A DNA stretch of 64,000 bases from Paracoccus gahaiensis (lineage in GTDB: Bacteria > Pseudomonadota > Alphaproteobacteria > Rhodobacterales > Rhodobacteraceae): positions 62,001 to 126,000 of the forward strand of contig NZ_SUNI01000003.1 of assembly GCF_005048225.1 (NCBI RefSeq), given 5' to 3'. The stretch's first letter is position 1, and every line of letters starts with the position of its first letter. The notes beneath the pieces were generated by a model that was not told the DNA's origin, ran no database searches, and saw only the letters and a list, made by a program, of their open reading frames with translations. A program made the position numbers and the translations under genes. Positions 17,222 through 26,653 of the stretch are shown piece by piece.

Positions 17222-17839
17222 TTAGAGCTTGCGGCGGGCGCGGAGGGCGGCGGTGATGGTGCCGTCGTCGAGATAGTCCAGCTCTCCGCCAATGGGAACG
17301 CCCTGGGCCAGGCCGGTGACGGCGACGGGCGCGCCGTCGAGCGCGTCGGCGATGTAATGCGCGGTGGTCTGGCCGTCGACGGTGGCGTTCAGGGCCAGGA
17401 TCACCTCGGAGATGCGCTCGTCCTGAATGCGGGCCAGCAGGGCGGGGATGCCCAGATCCTCGGGGCCGACATCGTCCAGCGCCGACAGGGTGCCGCCCAG
17501 CACGTGATAGCGGCCCCGGAAGGCCCGGCCCCGTTCCAGCGCCCAGAGGTCCGCCACGTCCTGCACGACGCAGATCTCTCCGGTGGCGCGGGCGGGGTCG
17601 GTGCAGATGGCGCAGTCGTCGCGATCGGTGATATTGCCGCAGGTCACGCATTCGCGCGAGTTCTGCGCCACCCGGTCCAGCAGTTGGGCCAGCTGCACCA
17701 TCTGCTGGCTGCGCCGGCGCACCAGCTGCAGCACGATGCGCCGGGCCGAGCGCGGCCCCAGGCCCGGCAGCCGCGCCATCAGCGCGATCAGGGCCTGGAT
17801 GTCGTCGCCGCCCTGGGCCGAGGGGTCCGTGGAGGACAC
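17222..17839 (-). CDS. recR: recombination mediator protein RecR
   Basis: Predicted 205-residue member of the RecFOR pathway, which loads RecA at gaps. Domains in order: helix-hairpin-helix ([19 protein letters not shown], about 21-39), a zinc finger with C64, C67, C76 and C79 (CVTCGN..CAIC), and a Toprim domain from about residue 88 ([14 protein letters not shown], then [18 protein letters not shown]). C-terminal residues [15 protein letters not shown] are also conserved. It follows ebfC by 5 bases and belongs to the conserved dnaX-ebfC-recR cluster. Confidence 0.96.
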   Translation of the reverse strand: MSSTDPSAQGGDDIQALIALMARLPGLGPRSARRIVLQLVRRRSQQMVQLAQLLDRVAQNSRECVTCGNITDRDDCAICTDPARATGEICVVQDVADLWALERGRAFRGRYHVLGGTLSALDDVGPEDLGIPALLARIQDERISEVILALNATVDGQTTAHYIADALDGAPVAVTGLAQGVPIGGELDYLDDGTITAALRARRKL

Positions 17840-17844
17840 CGGGG

Positions 17845-18189
17845 TCAGAAGGGCAGCTTCATGCCGGGCGGCAGGCCCAGCCCCTCGGTCATGCGCGCCA
17901 TCTCGGACTGCATCCGCTCCTCGGCGGCGCGCTGCGCCTCCTTGATGGCGGCCAGGATCAGGTCCTCGACCACCTCCTTCTCGGAGGGCACGAAGATCGA
18001 GGGGTCGATCTCGAGCGCGGTCAGCTCGCCCTTGGCGGTGCAGGTCGCCTTGACGAGGCCCGCGCCGGATTCGCCGGTGACGGTGATGCGGGCCAGATCC
18101 TCCTGGACCTGCGCCATCTTGTCCTGCATGTCCTTGGCGGTCTTCATCATCTTGGCCATGTCGCCAAAGCCGCCCAATCCCTTGATCAT
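17845..18189 (-). CDS. YbaB/EbfC family nucleoid-associated protein
   Basis: Predicted 114-residue small DNA-binding protein that dimerises with a tweezer-like fold. The pattern is typical: a glycine/Met-rich N-terminus ([22 protein letters not shown]), then [50 protein letters not shown] and a [12 protein letters not shown] tail. Sits between dnaX and recR with spacings of 3 and 5 bases, the usual arrangement in bacteria. Confidence 0.95.
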   Translation of the reverse strand: MIKGLGGFGDMAKMMKTAKDMQDKMAQVQEDLARITVTGESGAGLVKATCTAKGELTALEIDPSIFVPSEKEVVEDLILAAIKEAQRAAEERMQSEMARMTEGLGLPPGMKLPF

Positions 18190-18192
18190 CGC

Positions 18193-19992
18193 TTAATCCT
18201 CATCTTCGAACGGATCCCATTCCTCGACCTCGGCCACGGGACCCTGGGTTTCATCATGCGGGTTGGCCGCGCCCTCGGCCAGGTCCTCGACCGGCGCGGG
18301 GGCGGGGGCGCGGGTGACCCGCGTCAGGGTGGCGCCCGGAAAGGCCGCCAGCACCTGCTGCACGATCGGCAGCGTCAGGGCGCGGTCGCGGGCGGCGCGG
18401 CCTTCGGCCTCGCGCGTCTCGGCGATGGTGGGGGCGCCTTCGGCATTGGTCACGGTGACCGCCCATCTCTGCCCGCCCGTCCAGCCGCGCAGGCGTTCGG
18501 CCAGGCGCTGTGCGAAATCGGCGGGGGGGTTGCCCTGCGGCCGGAACTCGATCCGGCCGGGGCTGTAGCGGACCAGCGACAGGTGGCGTTCGACCAGCAC
18601 CAGCAGCGTCATGTCGCGCATGCGGGTGATCAGGTCGATGACCGCGTCGAAATCGGGATAGCCGGCCAGCACGTCCGGAGCGATCGCCAGCGCGGTCGCC
18701 GCCCCCGAGGGCTGGACCTGCCCCTGCGGCGCGGGCCGGGCCAGGCGGGCTTGCGGAGCCATCGCAGGTGCCGCCCCCTGGACCGCGGGGCCGCGGGTGA
18801 ATTCGCCGGCGGTCTGGGCCTGCTGAACGCGGCGGATCAGCGCCTCGGGGTCGGGCAGGTCGGCCACATGGGTCAGGCGGATCACCGCCATCTCGGCGGC
18901 CATCATGGCATTGGGGGCGGCCGAGACCTCTTCCAACGACTTCAGCAGAAGCTGCCACATCCGCGACAGGACCCGCATCGGCAGGCGTTCGGCCATGTCC
19001 TGCCCGCGCATCCGTTCATCGGGCGAGATCGTGGGATCATCCAGTGCGCCGGGCGTGATCTTGACGACCGAGATCCAATGCGTGACCTCGGCCAGATCGC
19101 GCAGCACGGCGACCGGATCGGCACCGTCGGCATATTGGGATTGCAGCTCGGTCAGCGCGCTGGCCGCATCGCCGCGCAGGATCATCTCGAAGAGGTCGAG
19201 GACGCGGCCCCGGTCGGCCAGCCCCAGCATGGCGCGGACATGCTCGGCGGTGGTCTCGCCGGCACCCTGGCCACCGGCGCTGTGGCTGATCGCCTGGTCC
19301 AGCAGGCTGGTGGCGTCGCGGGCCGAGCCTTCAGCGGCCCGGGTGATCAGGGCCAGCGCGTCCTCGGTGATGCGGGCGCCCTCGGCGGCGGCGATGCGGG
19401 TCAGCAGGGCGATCATCACCTCGGGCTCGATCCGGCGCAGATCGAAGCGCTGGCAGCGCGACAGGACGGTGACCGGGACCTTGCGGATCTCGGTCGTGGC
19501 GAAGATGAACTTCACATGCGGGGGCGGTTCCTCCAGCGTCTTCAGCAGCGCGTTGAACGCGCTGGTCGACAGCATGTGGACCTCGTCGATGATGTAGATC
19601 TTGTAGCGCGCGCTGGCCGCCCGGTAATGGACCGATTCGATGATCTCGCGGATGTCGCCTACGCCGGTGCGGGATGCGGCATCCATCTCCATCACGTCGA
19701 CATGGCGGCCTTCGGCGATGGCCACGCAATGTTCGCAGACCCCGCAGGGCTCGGTCGTGGGGCCGCCTTCGCCATCGGGGCCGATGCAGTTCATGCCCTT
19801 GGCGATGATGCGGGCCGTGGTGGTCTTGCCGGTGCCGCGGATGCCGGTCATCACGAAGGCCTGCGCGATGCGGTCGGCCGCGAAGGCGTTCTTCAGCGTG
19901 CGCACCATCGCGTCCTGCCCGACCAGATCGGCGAACGTCTCGGGCCGGTATTTCCGGGCCAGAACCTGATAGGCGGGTGGGGTGTCGGTCAT
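18193..19992 (-). CDS. dnaX: DNA polymerase III subunit gamma/tau
   Basis: Predicted 599-residue clamp-loader ATPase. Features: [16 protein letters not shown] at the start; Walker [14 protein letters not shown] (about 49-61); a zinc site starting CGVCEHC; Walker [10 protein letters not shown]; sensor 1 [22 protein letters not shown] with the arginine finger. A tau-type C-terminal extension from about residue 390 is Ala/Pro-rich then acidic, ending [13 protein letters not shown] at 19992 has GAGGGA upstream and starts [17 protein letters not shown]; an ATG 15 bases further up is less likely. First gene of dnaX-ebfC-recR. I see no evident A-run frameshift site. Confidence 0.96.
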   Translation of the reverse strand: MTDTPPAYQVLARKYRPETFADLVGQDAMVRTLKNAFAADRIAQAFVMTGIRGTGKTTTARIIAKGMNCIGPDGEGGPTTEPCGVCEHCVAIAEGRHVDVMEMDAASRTGVGDIREIIESVHYRAASARYKIYIIDEVHMLSTSAFNALLKTLEEPPPHVKFIFATTEIRKVPVTVLSRCQRFDLRRIEPEVMIALLTRIAAAEGARITEDALALITRAAEGSARDATSLLDQAISHSAGGQGAGETTAEHVRAMLGLADRGRVLDLFEMILRGDAASALTELQSQYADGADPVAVLRDLAEVTHWISVVKITPGALDDPTISPDERMRGQDMAERLPMRVLSRMWQLLLKSLEEVSAAPNAMMAAEMAVIRLTHVADLPDPEALIRRVQQAQTAGEFTRGPAVQGAAPAMAPQARLARPAPQGQVQPSGAATALAIAPDVLAGYPDFDAVIDLITRMRDMTLLVLVERHLSLVRYSPGRIEFRPQGNPPADFAQRLAERLRGWTGGQRWAVTVTNAEGAPTIAETREAEGRAARDRALTLPIVQQVLAAFPGATLTRVTRAPAPAPVEDLAEGAANPHDETQGPVAEVEEWDPFEDED

Positions 19993-20058
19993 CGGTCCCT
20001 CGGGCATCCCCGCATCTTAGCGGGGCGGGGCAGGGGCCACAACCGGATCACACGATGC

Positions 20059-20733
20059 CTATGCGGCCAAGAGCCCGATGCCGCGCGCGCCCGCGATCAG
20101 ATCGGTCGCCAGATAATCCGCGTGCTTCCCCGACAGCGGCACCATGTCGGGCACCTGCACGACGATCATGCCCGCCGCGCGCGCCGCGATCGCGCCCACG
20201 TCGCTGTCCTCGAAGGCCAGGCAGCGCTCGGGTGCGATGCCCAAACGGCGGGCGGCCAGCAGATAGACATCGGGCGCGGGCTTGGGCAGGGGCACGTCGC
20301 TGCGCGTCACCACGATGTCGAAGCTGTCGGTCAGCCCGGCGGCGGCCAGCTTTTCCCGCGCTTGGGCGGAGGTGCTGGAGGTGGCGATGGCAAAGGGCAT
20401 GCCGCCCGCGCGCAGCATGTCCAGCAGGTCGCGGACATGGGGGCGCAGCGGGATGCCATCGCGGTCGCGCCGCTCGATCAGCGCCTCGGCCCAGAGACGG
20501 TCCAGATGCGCGAAGTCGAAATCCTCGCCCAGATGGCCACGCAGGATCCCGCGCGAGGTCGGCTCGTCGATCCCCACCAGCGAGGCCAACAGCCCCTCGG
20601 GCGCGGGACGGCCCATGCGCAAGAGCGCGGCCTCGCCGGTCTCGATGGCCATGCGTTCGGTGGCCAGCAGCGTGCCGTCCAGATCGAAGATCACGGCGTC
20701 GAAGCGGGATGGAGCAGAGGGCATCGGGGTCAC
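20059..20733 (-). CDS. HAD-superfamily phosphatase (subfamily IA)
   Basis: Predicted 224-residue hydrolase. Motif I is FDAVIFDLDGTLLATERM (nucleophile Asp in DLDGT), a cap domain follows, motif II is in FAIATSSTSAQ, motif III Lys in LPKPAPDVYLLAARRLGI and motif IV in CLAFEDSDVGAIAARAAG. This layout is that of sugar-phosphatases and phosphoglucomutase-like members; substrate unknown. A GTG at 20733 has AGGAAGG 7 bases upstream; the ATG at 20724 would give 221 residues. It lies between dnaX and ffs on the same strand. Confidence 0.9.
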   Translation of the reverse strand: MTPMPSAPSRFDAVIFDLDGTLLATERMAIETGEAALLRMGRPAPEGLLASLVGIDEPTSRGILRGHLGEDFDFAHLDRLWAEALIERRDRDGIPLRPHVRDLLDMLRAGGMPFAIATSSTSAQAREKLAAAGLTDSFDIVVTRSDVPLPKPAPDVYLLAARRLGIAPERCLAFEDSDVGAIAARAAGMIVVQVPDMVPLSGKHADYLATDLIAGARGIGLLAA

Positions 20734-20851
20734 GGGCAGTCCTTCCTGTCGGTCATGCGCTAACATGGCGCCGGGGCAAGGCGCGGACAAGTCATCGTGA
20801 CGCATGGCGGCCCTGTGCAGCGAGGGACGACGTTTATGAGGGGTAAGGTGA

Positions 20852-20943
20852 GAGGCTGGACAACGACCCAAGCGGGACTCGTTACGGCTGCTTCCTTCCG
20901 GACCTGACCGAGTTGGCGAGGCACTTGCCCGCGCCAACCCCTC
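20852..20943 (-). ncRNA. ffs: SRP RNA (small bacterial 4.5S type)
   Basis: The minus strand carries the universal SRP core: GGTCAGGTCCGGAAGGAAG then CAGCC (20886-20909), with the GGAAG tetraloop region and the internal loops that bind Ffh. The flanks pair: GAGGGGTTGG at the 5' end with CCAGCCTC at the 3' end, and GCGGGCAAG with its partner CCCGC. About 92 bases, similar to alphaproteobacterial versions. The RNA works with Ffh to target membrane proteins. Ends set from pairing and from the promoter distance; a few bases uncertain. Confidence 0.93.
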
Positions 20944-20950
20944 GGGCGGA

Positions 20951-20979
20951 CAGATAGGGCGACTTGCGGCGGGATGCAA
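20951..20979 (-). promoter_or_regulatory. promoter of ffs
   Basis: On the minus strand, TTGCAT (20974-20979) and TATCTG (20951-20956) are spaced 17 bases apart, and the -10 ends 7 bases before the proposed RNA 5' end at 20943. Spacing is what a housekeeping sigma promoter needs. Confidence 0.6.
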
Positions 20980-21374
20980 GATGGTGCGGGGGCGAAAGCG
21001 GGTCGAAGCGCAGGCGCCGCACTTTGCACAGGATGCAAGTTTTCGGCAAGTTCCTGCCGGCGCGCCGCGCGTCCCGTCTTCGCAGGCTGCGGGCCTTGCA
21101 GGATTTCCTGAACAAAGGTTGTGCGTGTTGCGCATTTGCACAACTTTGACGTGCAGCATTCGCAATTTTAGGCATTTTCGCGCCGCCGTCATGCAAACCT
21201 GTCCTTATAGTGAAAGGACACCGATCCAGGGACGTGACATACGGTGCAAAATTCACAAGGCGAACTGCGACAATGTTGACGACTTGGTTGAACACGCGAC
21301 CCAATCCGGACTATCAGCCTGACGACAGGTCCGTTTCTCCGGGCAGTCTGGCATTGGTAGGTGGGTTGTTTCAG
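20980..21374. other. long spacer without a gene, with two inverted repeats
   Basis: No convincing gene between ffs and the SRPBCC gene. The middle is AT-richer than the surroundings. Two structures: AAAGGTTGTGC (21114-21124) with GCACAACTTT (21138-21147), and TGTCCTT (21200-21206) with AAGGACA (21214-21220). Words GATGCAAG, TTTGCAC and GTGCAAA recur. It could hold an sRNA or operators; nothing is proven. A possible promoter for the SRPBCC gene is TTGAAC, 18 bases, TATCAG around 21291-21320. Confidence 0.5.
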
Positions 21375-21833
21375 ATGAAGTTCTCGACGCGTATCGACAC
21401 AGACCTGCCGGCCGAACGTCTGTTCGAATCGATCGGCGATTTCGAGACGCTGGAACGCATGCTGATCGGACGCGGGGCCAGCGTGACCCGCATCGATCCC
21501 TCGACCGATCCCAGCATCGGCATGGGCTGGAACATCCGCTTCGACTGGCGCGGCAAGCCCCGGCATCTGCTGCTGCAGGTGACGCGCTTCGACCGGCCCG
21601 AGCAGATGGCCATGGTCGGACGCTCGGACGCGCTGGACATCTCGATCAACACCAATGTCGTGCCGCTCAGCCGCGCCCGGTCGCGCCTGATCTGCGAAAC
21701 CGAGATCAAGCCGCGCAACATGCGCGCGCGGCTGATGCTGCAGACGGCCAAGCTGGGCAAGGGCCAGCTGGACCGCCGCTATCACCGGCGGATCGAGGAA
21801 TTCGTGAGCCAGATGTGCGGCACCGGCAGCTGA
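21375..21833 (+). CDS. SRPBCC-fold protein
   Basis: Predicted 152-residue protein of the polyketide-cyclase/START-like SRPBCC superfamily. It begins MKFSTRIDTDLPAERLFESIGDFE, which is the first strand and helix of the fold, followed by WNIRFDWRGKPRHLLLQVTRFDRPE and LICETEIKPRNMRARLMLQTAKL. Such proteins bind lipids or other hydrophobic ligands; no function can be assigned here. An in-frame ATG at 21210 would add 55 residues unlike the family, so 21375 is preferred although no strong Shine-Dalgarno precedes it. Confidence 0.8.
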   Translation: MKFSTRIDTDLPAERLFESIGDFETLERMLIGRGASVTRIDPSTDPSIGMGWNIRFDWRGKPRHLLLQVTRFDRPEQMAMVGRSDALDISINTNVVPLSRARSRLICETEIKPRNMRARLMLQTAKLGKGQLDRRYHRRIEEFVSQMCGTGS

Positions 21834-21851
21834 GACGGCCCGGGCCTGCGC

Positions 21852-22712
21852 TCAGTCGGTGAAGGCCGCCTGCCGCTGCAGCTCGCGCAGCGGATCGGCG
21901 GGATAGACGCCGAGGATGTCCAGGCTGGACGTGAAATAGCCCAGCTCCTCCAGCGCGCGCGCGACATTGGCATCCTCGGGATGCCCCTCGATATCGGCGT
22001 AGAACTGGGTCGCGGTGAAGACCCCGTCGACCATGTAGCTTTCCAGCTTGGTCATGTTCACCCCGTTCGTCGCGAATCCCCCCATCGCCTTGTAGAGCGC
22101 CGCCGGAATGTTGCGCACCCGGAAGACGAAGCTGGTCAGCATCCGATCCGACCGGCGGCTGACATCGGGCTGGCGCGACATGATCAGGAAGCGCGTCGTG
22201 TTGTTCTGGCGGTCCTCGATCCGGTCGGCCAGACGCTCCAGCCCATAGATCTCGCCGGCCAGCGGGGCGGCCAGGGCGGCCAGCGACGGATTGCCGCGCG
22301 CGGCGACCTCCTTGGCGGATCCGGCCGTGTCGGCGCCGGTCTGGGCGCGGATGGCATGGTCGCGCAGGAAGCCCCGGCATTGGCCCAGAAGGACCGTGTG
22401 GCTCATCGCGTCGGTGATCTGATCCAGCCTCGTGCCGGGGACCGCCAGCAGGCTGATATGGACCCGCACGAAGGCCTCGTCGATGATCCGCAGGCCCGAT
22501 TCCGGCAGCAAATGATGGATATCGGCGACCCGGCCATAGGTCGAGTTCTCGACCGGCAGCATCGCCAGATCGGCCTCGTTCGCGCGCACGGCTTCGATCA
22601 CGTCCTCGAAGGTGCGGCAGGGCAGGGCCTCCATCCGGGGGCGGGCCATGCGGCAGGCTTCGTGGCTGTAGGCGCCGGGTTCGCCCTGGAAGGCGATGCG
22701 GTTCGTGATCAT
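21852..22712 (-). CDS. pheA: prephenate dehydratase
   Basis: Predicted 286-residue monofunctional enzyme making phenylpyruvate from prephenate in phenylalanine synthesis. The catalytic domain starts RIAFQGEPGAYSHEAC and includes DLAMLPVENSTYGRV and the segment DNTTRF-like RQNNTTRFLIMS, holding the catalytic threonine. A C-terminal ACT domain (FVFRVRNIPAALYKAMGGFA..NMTKLESYM) should bind phenylalanine for feedback control. Divergent from cycM. A TATACT box lies upstream on the minus strand (22754-22759), but no good -35 is visible. Confidence 0.95.
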   Translation of the reverse strand: MITNRIAFQGEPGAYSHEACRMARPRMEALPCRTFEDVIEAVRANEADLAMLPVENSTYGRVADIHHLLPESGLRIIDEAFVRVHISLLAVPGTRLDQITDAMSHTVLLGQCRGFLRDHAIRAQTGADTAGSAKEVAARGNPSLAALAAPLAGEIYGLERLADRIEDRQNNTTRFLIMSRQPDVSRRSDRMLTSFVFRVRNIPAALYKAMGGFATNGVNMTKLESYMVDGVFTATQFYADIEGHPEDANVARALEELGYFTSSLDILGVYPADPLRELQRQAAFTD

Positions 22713-22761
22713 GGCGGGGCCCCGATTGTCCGAAATTCAAGCGTGCGGGGGTAAGTATACC

Positions 22762-22791
22762 TTGATCCTCCAAAGCGAAAGCGGATAGATA
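22762..22791 (+). promoter_or_regulatory. candidate promoter for cycM
   Basis: TTGATC (22762-22767), 18 bases, TAGATA (22786-22791), about 43 bases before the cycM ATG. Moderate match to a sigma-70-type promoter. Confidence 0.35.
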
Positions 22792-22833
22792 CCGCTCGAC
22801 TTGACGAGCTTACCAAGGCGGGGACCGCACGCG

Positions 22834-23367
22834 ATGTTCAACACCATGACCCTGACAAAGGCAGCCGGCGCCTTCATCGGCGCGCTGCTGTTTCTGATGC
22901 TGGCCAACTGGGCTGCCAGTGGCCTGTTCACTGTCGGGCACGGGGGCGGGCATGGCGAGGACGAGATCACGCAGGCCTATTCGGTGCCGGTTCCCGAATC
23001 CACGGACAGCAGCGGCGCCGAGGAAGAGGTCATCGACTTTGCCGCGCTGATGGCCTCGGCCGATGCGGCGGCGGGCGAGCGGGAATGGGCCAAGTGCCGC
23101 GCCTGCCACGCGCTGGACGGCAGCGACGGGGTCGGCCCGCATCTGAACGGCGTCGTGGACCGCGAGGTCGCCAGCGTGGCGGGCTTCGGCTATTCCGGGG
23201 CGATGACCGAACATGCCGCCGAGGATCCGATCTGGGACTACGAGACGCTGCAGCTGTTCATCGAGAACCCGCGCGGCGAGGTTTCGGGCACGGCCATGAG
23301 CTTTGCAGGCATCCGCGACCCCGAGGCACGCGCCAACCTGATCGCCTTCCTGGAAACCAACCCGTAA
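22834..23367 (+). CDS. cycM: membrane-anchored cytochrome c552
   Basis: Predicted 177-residue c-type cytochrome, matching in size and layout the Paracoccus CycM that carries electrons from the bc1 complex to the aa3 oxidase. An uncleaved N-terminal anchor (AGAFIGALLFLMLANWAASG, about 11-30) is followed by an acidic linker (50-80), then the heme motif C88-R-A-C91-H92 and axial Met155 in GTAMSFAG. Class I fold signatures include VGPHLNGVVDREVASVAGFGYS. ATG at 22834. A clear terminator follows. Confidence 0.93.
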   Translation: MFNTMTLTKAAGAFIGALLFLMLANWAASGLFTVGHGGGHGEDEITQAYSVPVPESTDSSGAEEEVIDFAALMASADAAAGEREWAKCRACHALDGSDGVGPHLNGVVDREVASVAGFGYSGAMTEHAAEDPIWDYETLQLFIENPRGEVSGTAMSFAGIRDPEARANLIAFLETNP

Positions 23368-23423
23368 GGGACCGGCAACGGCAGCGTGCGCTGCCTGTTG
23401 CATACCGATAGGGCGAATGGTGC

Positions 23424-23450
23424 AAACCCCGGCAAATGCCGGGGTTTTTT
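23424..23450 (+). terminator. rho-independent terminator after cycM
   Basis: AACCCCGGCA and TGCCGGGGTT form a 10-base stem around AA, followed by a T-run (TTTTTT at 23445-23450). A textbook intrinsic terminator, 57 bases after the cycM stop. Confidence 0.92.
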
Positions 23451-23620
23451 GCTGTTCCGGGTGTGCTCCGCGAAGGCACAGGGCGTGCACAGCCCGTGCA
23501 CCGGGACCTGCACGACGGGTGCGGCGCGGCGCCGCCCGCCGTTCACGAAATCGCGGCTTGTAGCCCGGCCCCCCGCTGGCCTAGCCTTGGGCGCGTCTCG
23601 CCCTGATCCAGGAGTTCCCC

Positions 23621-25480
23621 ATGCGTCCCACCGCCCCGGCCGCCGCCCTTCTTGCGGCACTGACTGCCGCTCTTCCTGCCGCCGCGCAGGAGAGCGAGAC
23701 GGCCGAGGGCGTCATCACCTCGCACGGGATCTCGACCTTCGAGGACGTGCCGATGCCGGCCGATTATCCGCATCTGGCTTATGTGAATCCCGACGCGCCC
23801 AAGGGTGGAGAGCTGTCGCAGCATGGCATCGGCACCTTCGACAGCTATAACCCTTTCACCTTCCGGGGGCGGGCGACGGCGCCTTCGACGATGATGCTGG
23901 AACGGCTGATGGAGCCGGTGCTGGACGACCCGCATGCCCGCTACTGCCTTCTGTGCGAGACCATCGAATATCCCGAAAGTCGTGACTGGGTGATCTTCAA
24001 CCTGCGCCCCGAGGCGCGGTTCAGCGATGGCACGCCCCTGACCGCCCATGACGTGCTGTTCACCTATCAGACCCTGATCGAGAAGGGCTTCCCCTCCTAT
24101 GCCGAGGCGATCAAGCGCATGGTCGCCAGTGCCGAGGTGCTGGACGATCATCGCATCCGGTTCGATTTCACCCCCGAGGCGCCGCGCCGTGACAGCATCG
24201 GGCAGATGGGCGCGCAGATCGTCTTTTCTCAGGCCGATTTCGAGGCGAACGACCGCGATCTGACCCAGACCAGCAATGTCCCGTTCCTGGGGTCGGGGCC
24301 CTATATGTTCGACCGGGCCGATTTCGGTCGCTCGATCACCATGCGGCGCAATCCGGACTATTGGGGCCGCGATCTGCCGATCAAGCAGGGCCGGCACAAT
24401 TTCGACCTGCTGCGGTTCGAATATTTCAGCGACTTCGATGCCGCGTTCGAGGCGTTCAAGGCCGGCATATATACCTTCCGGGTTGAGCCGTCCGAGCAGA
24501 TCTGGTCCACAGGGTACGACTTTCCGGCCTTCACGGCGGGGGCCGTCGTCAAGGAGGAGATCCCGGACGGCGTGGTGGCCACCGGCAATGCCTGGGTCTT
24601 CAACCTGCGCCAGCCCAAGTTCCAGGACATCCGTGTGCGCGAGGCCATCGGGCTGATGTTCAACTTCGAATGGTCCAACGATGCGCTGTTCTATGGCATG
24701 AACACCCGGCTGGACAGCTTCTGGGACAACAGCGACCTGAAGGCCGAAGGTCCGCCCAGCCCCGAGGAACTGGCGCTGCTGACCCCCGTGGCGGGCGATC
24801 TGCCCGATACCGTGCTGACCGACGACGCGGTGACATCGCCTGCATCGGGCGAGCGGCAGCTGGACCGCGCCAATTCGCGCCGTGCGGCGCAACTGCTGGA
24901 CGAGGCGGGCTGGACCACCGGCAGTGACGGGATGCGGCGCAACGAGGCGGGCCAGACCTTGCAGGTCCAGTTCCTGGACCACAATCAAAGCTTCGACCGC
25001 ATCGTGAACCCCTTTGTCGAGAACCTGCGCGCCATCGGCGTCGATGCCGTCCTGACGCGCGTCGATCCGTCCGAGCTGACCACGCGCACCCGCAGCCATG
25101 ATTTCGACATCGTGCGCGAGTCGTTGGGCAACGGTTATTCCGTGGGGGGCGGCACGTCGCAGGCCTTCGGGTCCGAGTTCAAGGACGATGTCTTCAACCC
25201 GATGGGGCTGGCCAATCCGGCCATCGACGCGCTGATCGAGAACGCCTCGGCCGCCGTCACCGACGCCGAGAACCGCGTGGGCATCGCCGCGCTGGACCGG
25301 GCGCTGCGCAGCCTGCGCTTCTGGATTCCGCAATGGTACCGTCCTTACCACACGGTTGCCTATTGGGATGTCTATGACCGCCCCGAGACGCTGCCGCCCT
25401 ATGGGCTGGGGGTGACGGACATGTGGTGGTATGACAGCGCGCGCGCCGACGAGCTGCGCGCTGCGGGCCAGCTGCGCTGA
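23621..25480 (+). CDS. ABC transporter substrate-binding protein, YejA/oligopeptide type
   Basis: Predicted 619-residue periplasmic protein of family SBP_bac_5 that captures peptides or peptide-like compounds for the importer encoded next. Signal peptide: RPTAPAAALLAALTAALPAAAQ, cleavage after about residue 23. Motifs typical of the YejA group: DYPHLAYVNPDAPKGGELSQHGIGTFDSYNPF in two parts, DGTPLTAHDVLFTYQTL, NPDYWGRDLPIKQGRHNFD and YRPYHTVAYWDVYDRPE near the end. First gene of a five-gene operon, about 95 bases before the permease. Confidence 0.9.
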   Translation: MRPTAPAAALLAALTAALPAAAQESETAEGVITSHGISTFEDVPMPADYPHLAYVNPDAPKGGELSQHGIGTFDSYNPFTFRGRATAPSTMMLERLMEPVLDDPHARYCLLCETIEYPESRDWVIFNLRPEARFSDGTPLTAHDVLFTYQTLIEKGFPSYAEAIKRMVASAEVLDDHRIRFDFTPEAPRRDSIGQMGAQIVFSQADFEANDRDLTQTSNVPFLGSGPYMFDRADFGRSITMRRNPDYWGRDLPIKQGRHNFDLLRFEYFSDFDAAFEAFKAGIYTFRVEPSEQIWSTGYDFPAFTAGAVVKEEIPDGVVATGNAWVFNLRQPKFQDIRVREAIGLMFNFEWSNDALFYGMNTRLDSFWDNSDLKAEGPPSPEELALLTPVAGDLPDTVLTDDAVTSPASGERQLDRANSRRAAQLLDEAGWTTGSDGMRRNEAGQTLQVQFLDHNQSFDRIVNPFVENLRAIGVDAVLTRVDPSELTTRTRSHDFDIVRESLGNGYSVGGGTSQAFGSEFKDDVFNPMGLANPAIDALIENASAAVTDAENRVGIAALDRALRSLRFWIPQWYRPYHTVAYWDVYDRPETLPPYGLGVTDMWWYDSARADELRAAGQLR

Positions 25481-25576
25481 GCGCGGCTTGATTTCCCCGC
25501 CCGGATTGCAGACAAGCAGGTAACAAGAACAGGGGCCCGTCGAAGCGGCCCGGATCGAGGGGAAGGGCCAGGCCTG

Positions 25577-26653
25577 ATGGGCGCCTATATTCTGCGGCGG
25601 ATGCTGCTGATCATCCCGACGCTGATCGGCATCATGCTGGTCAATTTCACCCTGACCCAGTTCGTTCCCGGCGGCCCCATCGAGCAGATCGCCGCCCAGA
25701 TGCGGGGCGAGGGCGACGTGATGGGCAATCTGGCCGGCGCCAGCGCCGACAGCTCGCAGCAGCTGACCACCGAATACGAGGGCGCGCGGGGTCTGCCGCC
25801 CGAGTTCATCGCGCAGCTGGAGCAGGAGTTCGGCTTTGACAAGCCGCCGGTCGAGCGGTTCTTCTCGATGCTGTGGAACTACCTGCGCTTCGATTTCGGG
25901 ACCTCGTGGTTCCGGTCGGTCAGCGTGGTGGATCTGGTGATCGAGAAGATGCCGGTCTCGATCACGCTGGGGCTGTGGTCGACGGTGATCGCCTATGTGA
26001 TCTCGATCCCGCTGGGCATCCGCAAGGCGATGCGGGACGGGTCGCGGTTCGACACCTGGACCTCGGGCGTGATCATCATGGCCTATGCGATCCCGGCCTT
26101 CCTGTTCGCGGTGCTGCTGATGGTGCTGTTCGCAGGCGGCAGCTATTGGCAGATCTTTCCGCTGCGGGGCCTGACCAGCGACAATTTCGCGGACCTCTCG
26201 GCCTGGGGGAAGGTCAAGGACTATGCCTGGCACGCCTTCCTGCCGGTGATGGCCGCCACGATCAGCAGCTTTGCCACGCTGACCCTGCTGACAAAGAACA
26301 GCTTTCTGGACGAGATCAACAAGCAATACGTGATGACCGCCCGTGCCAAGGGCCTGGCCGAGCGGCGGGTGCTGTACGGGCATGTCTTCCGTAACGCGAT
26401 GCTGATCGTCATCGCGGGCTTTCCGGCGATGTTCCTGGGGGTGTTCTTCGGGTCGTCGATCCTGATCGAGACGATCTTCTCGCTGGACGGGCTGGGGCGT
26501 CTGGGCTTCGAGGCGGCGGTGCAGCGCGATTATCCGGTGATCTTCGGCACGCTCTATGTCTTTGGCCTGATGAGCCTGGTGGTCGGGATCCTGTCGGACA
26601 TGATGTATGTCTTTGTCGATCCGCGCATCGACTTCGAGAAGAGGGCCGGCTGA
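25577..26653 (+). CDS. ABC transporter permease, YejB type
   Basis: Predicted 358-residue inner membrane permease of the DppB/YejB family. First membrane segment at about 7-29 ([24 protein letters not shown]), a large periplasmic loop (about 35-95), then the transport domain with the conserved coupling motif region [24 protein letters not shown]. Overlaps the next gene by one base (TGATG). Pairs with the YejE-type permease below. Confidence 0.92.
   Translation: MGAYILRRMLLIIPTLIGIMLVNFTLTQFVPGGPIEQIAAQMRGEGDVMGNLAGASADSSQQLTTEYEGARGLPPEFIAQLEQEFGFDKPPVERFFSMLWNYLRFDFGTSWFRSVSVVDLVIEKMPVSITLGLWSTVIAYVISIPLGIRKAMRDGSRFDTWTSGVIIMAYAIPAFLFAVLLMVLFAGGSYWQIFPLRGLTSDNFADLSAWGKVKDYAWHAFLPVMAATISSFATLTLLTKNSFLDEINKQYVMTARAKGLAERRVLYGHVFRNAMLIVIAGFPAMFLGVFFGSSILIETIFSLDGLGRLGFEAAVQRDYPVIFGTLYVFGLMSLVVGILSDMMYVFVDPRIDFEKRAG

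Noticed and set aside
18256-20763. A very long open frame (over 800 codons) on the plus strand opposite dnaX.
   Set aside because: It is His/Arg/Gly/Asp-rich with no domain, as expected from the antisense of a high-GC gene; dnaX, the HAD gene and part of the ffs region explain the sequence.
23543-26383. A frame of more than 900 codons antisense to the Yej-type genes.
   Set aside because: Low-complexity composition typical of GC-rich antisense; sense genes have clear domains and operon overlaps.
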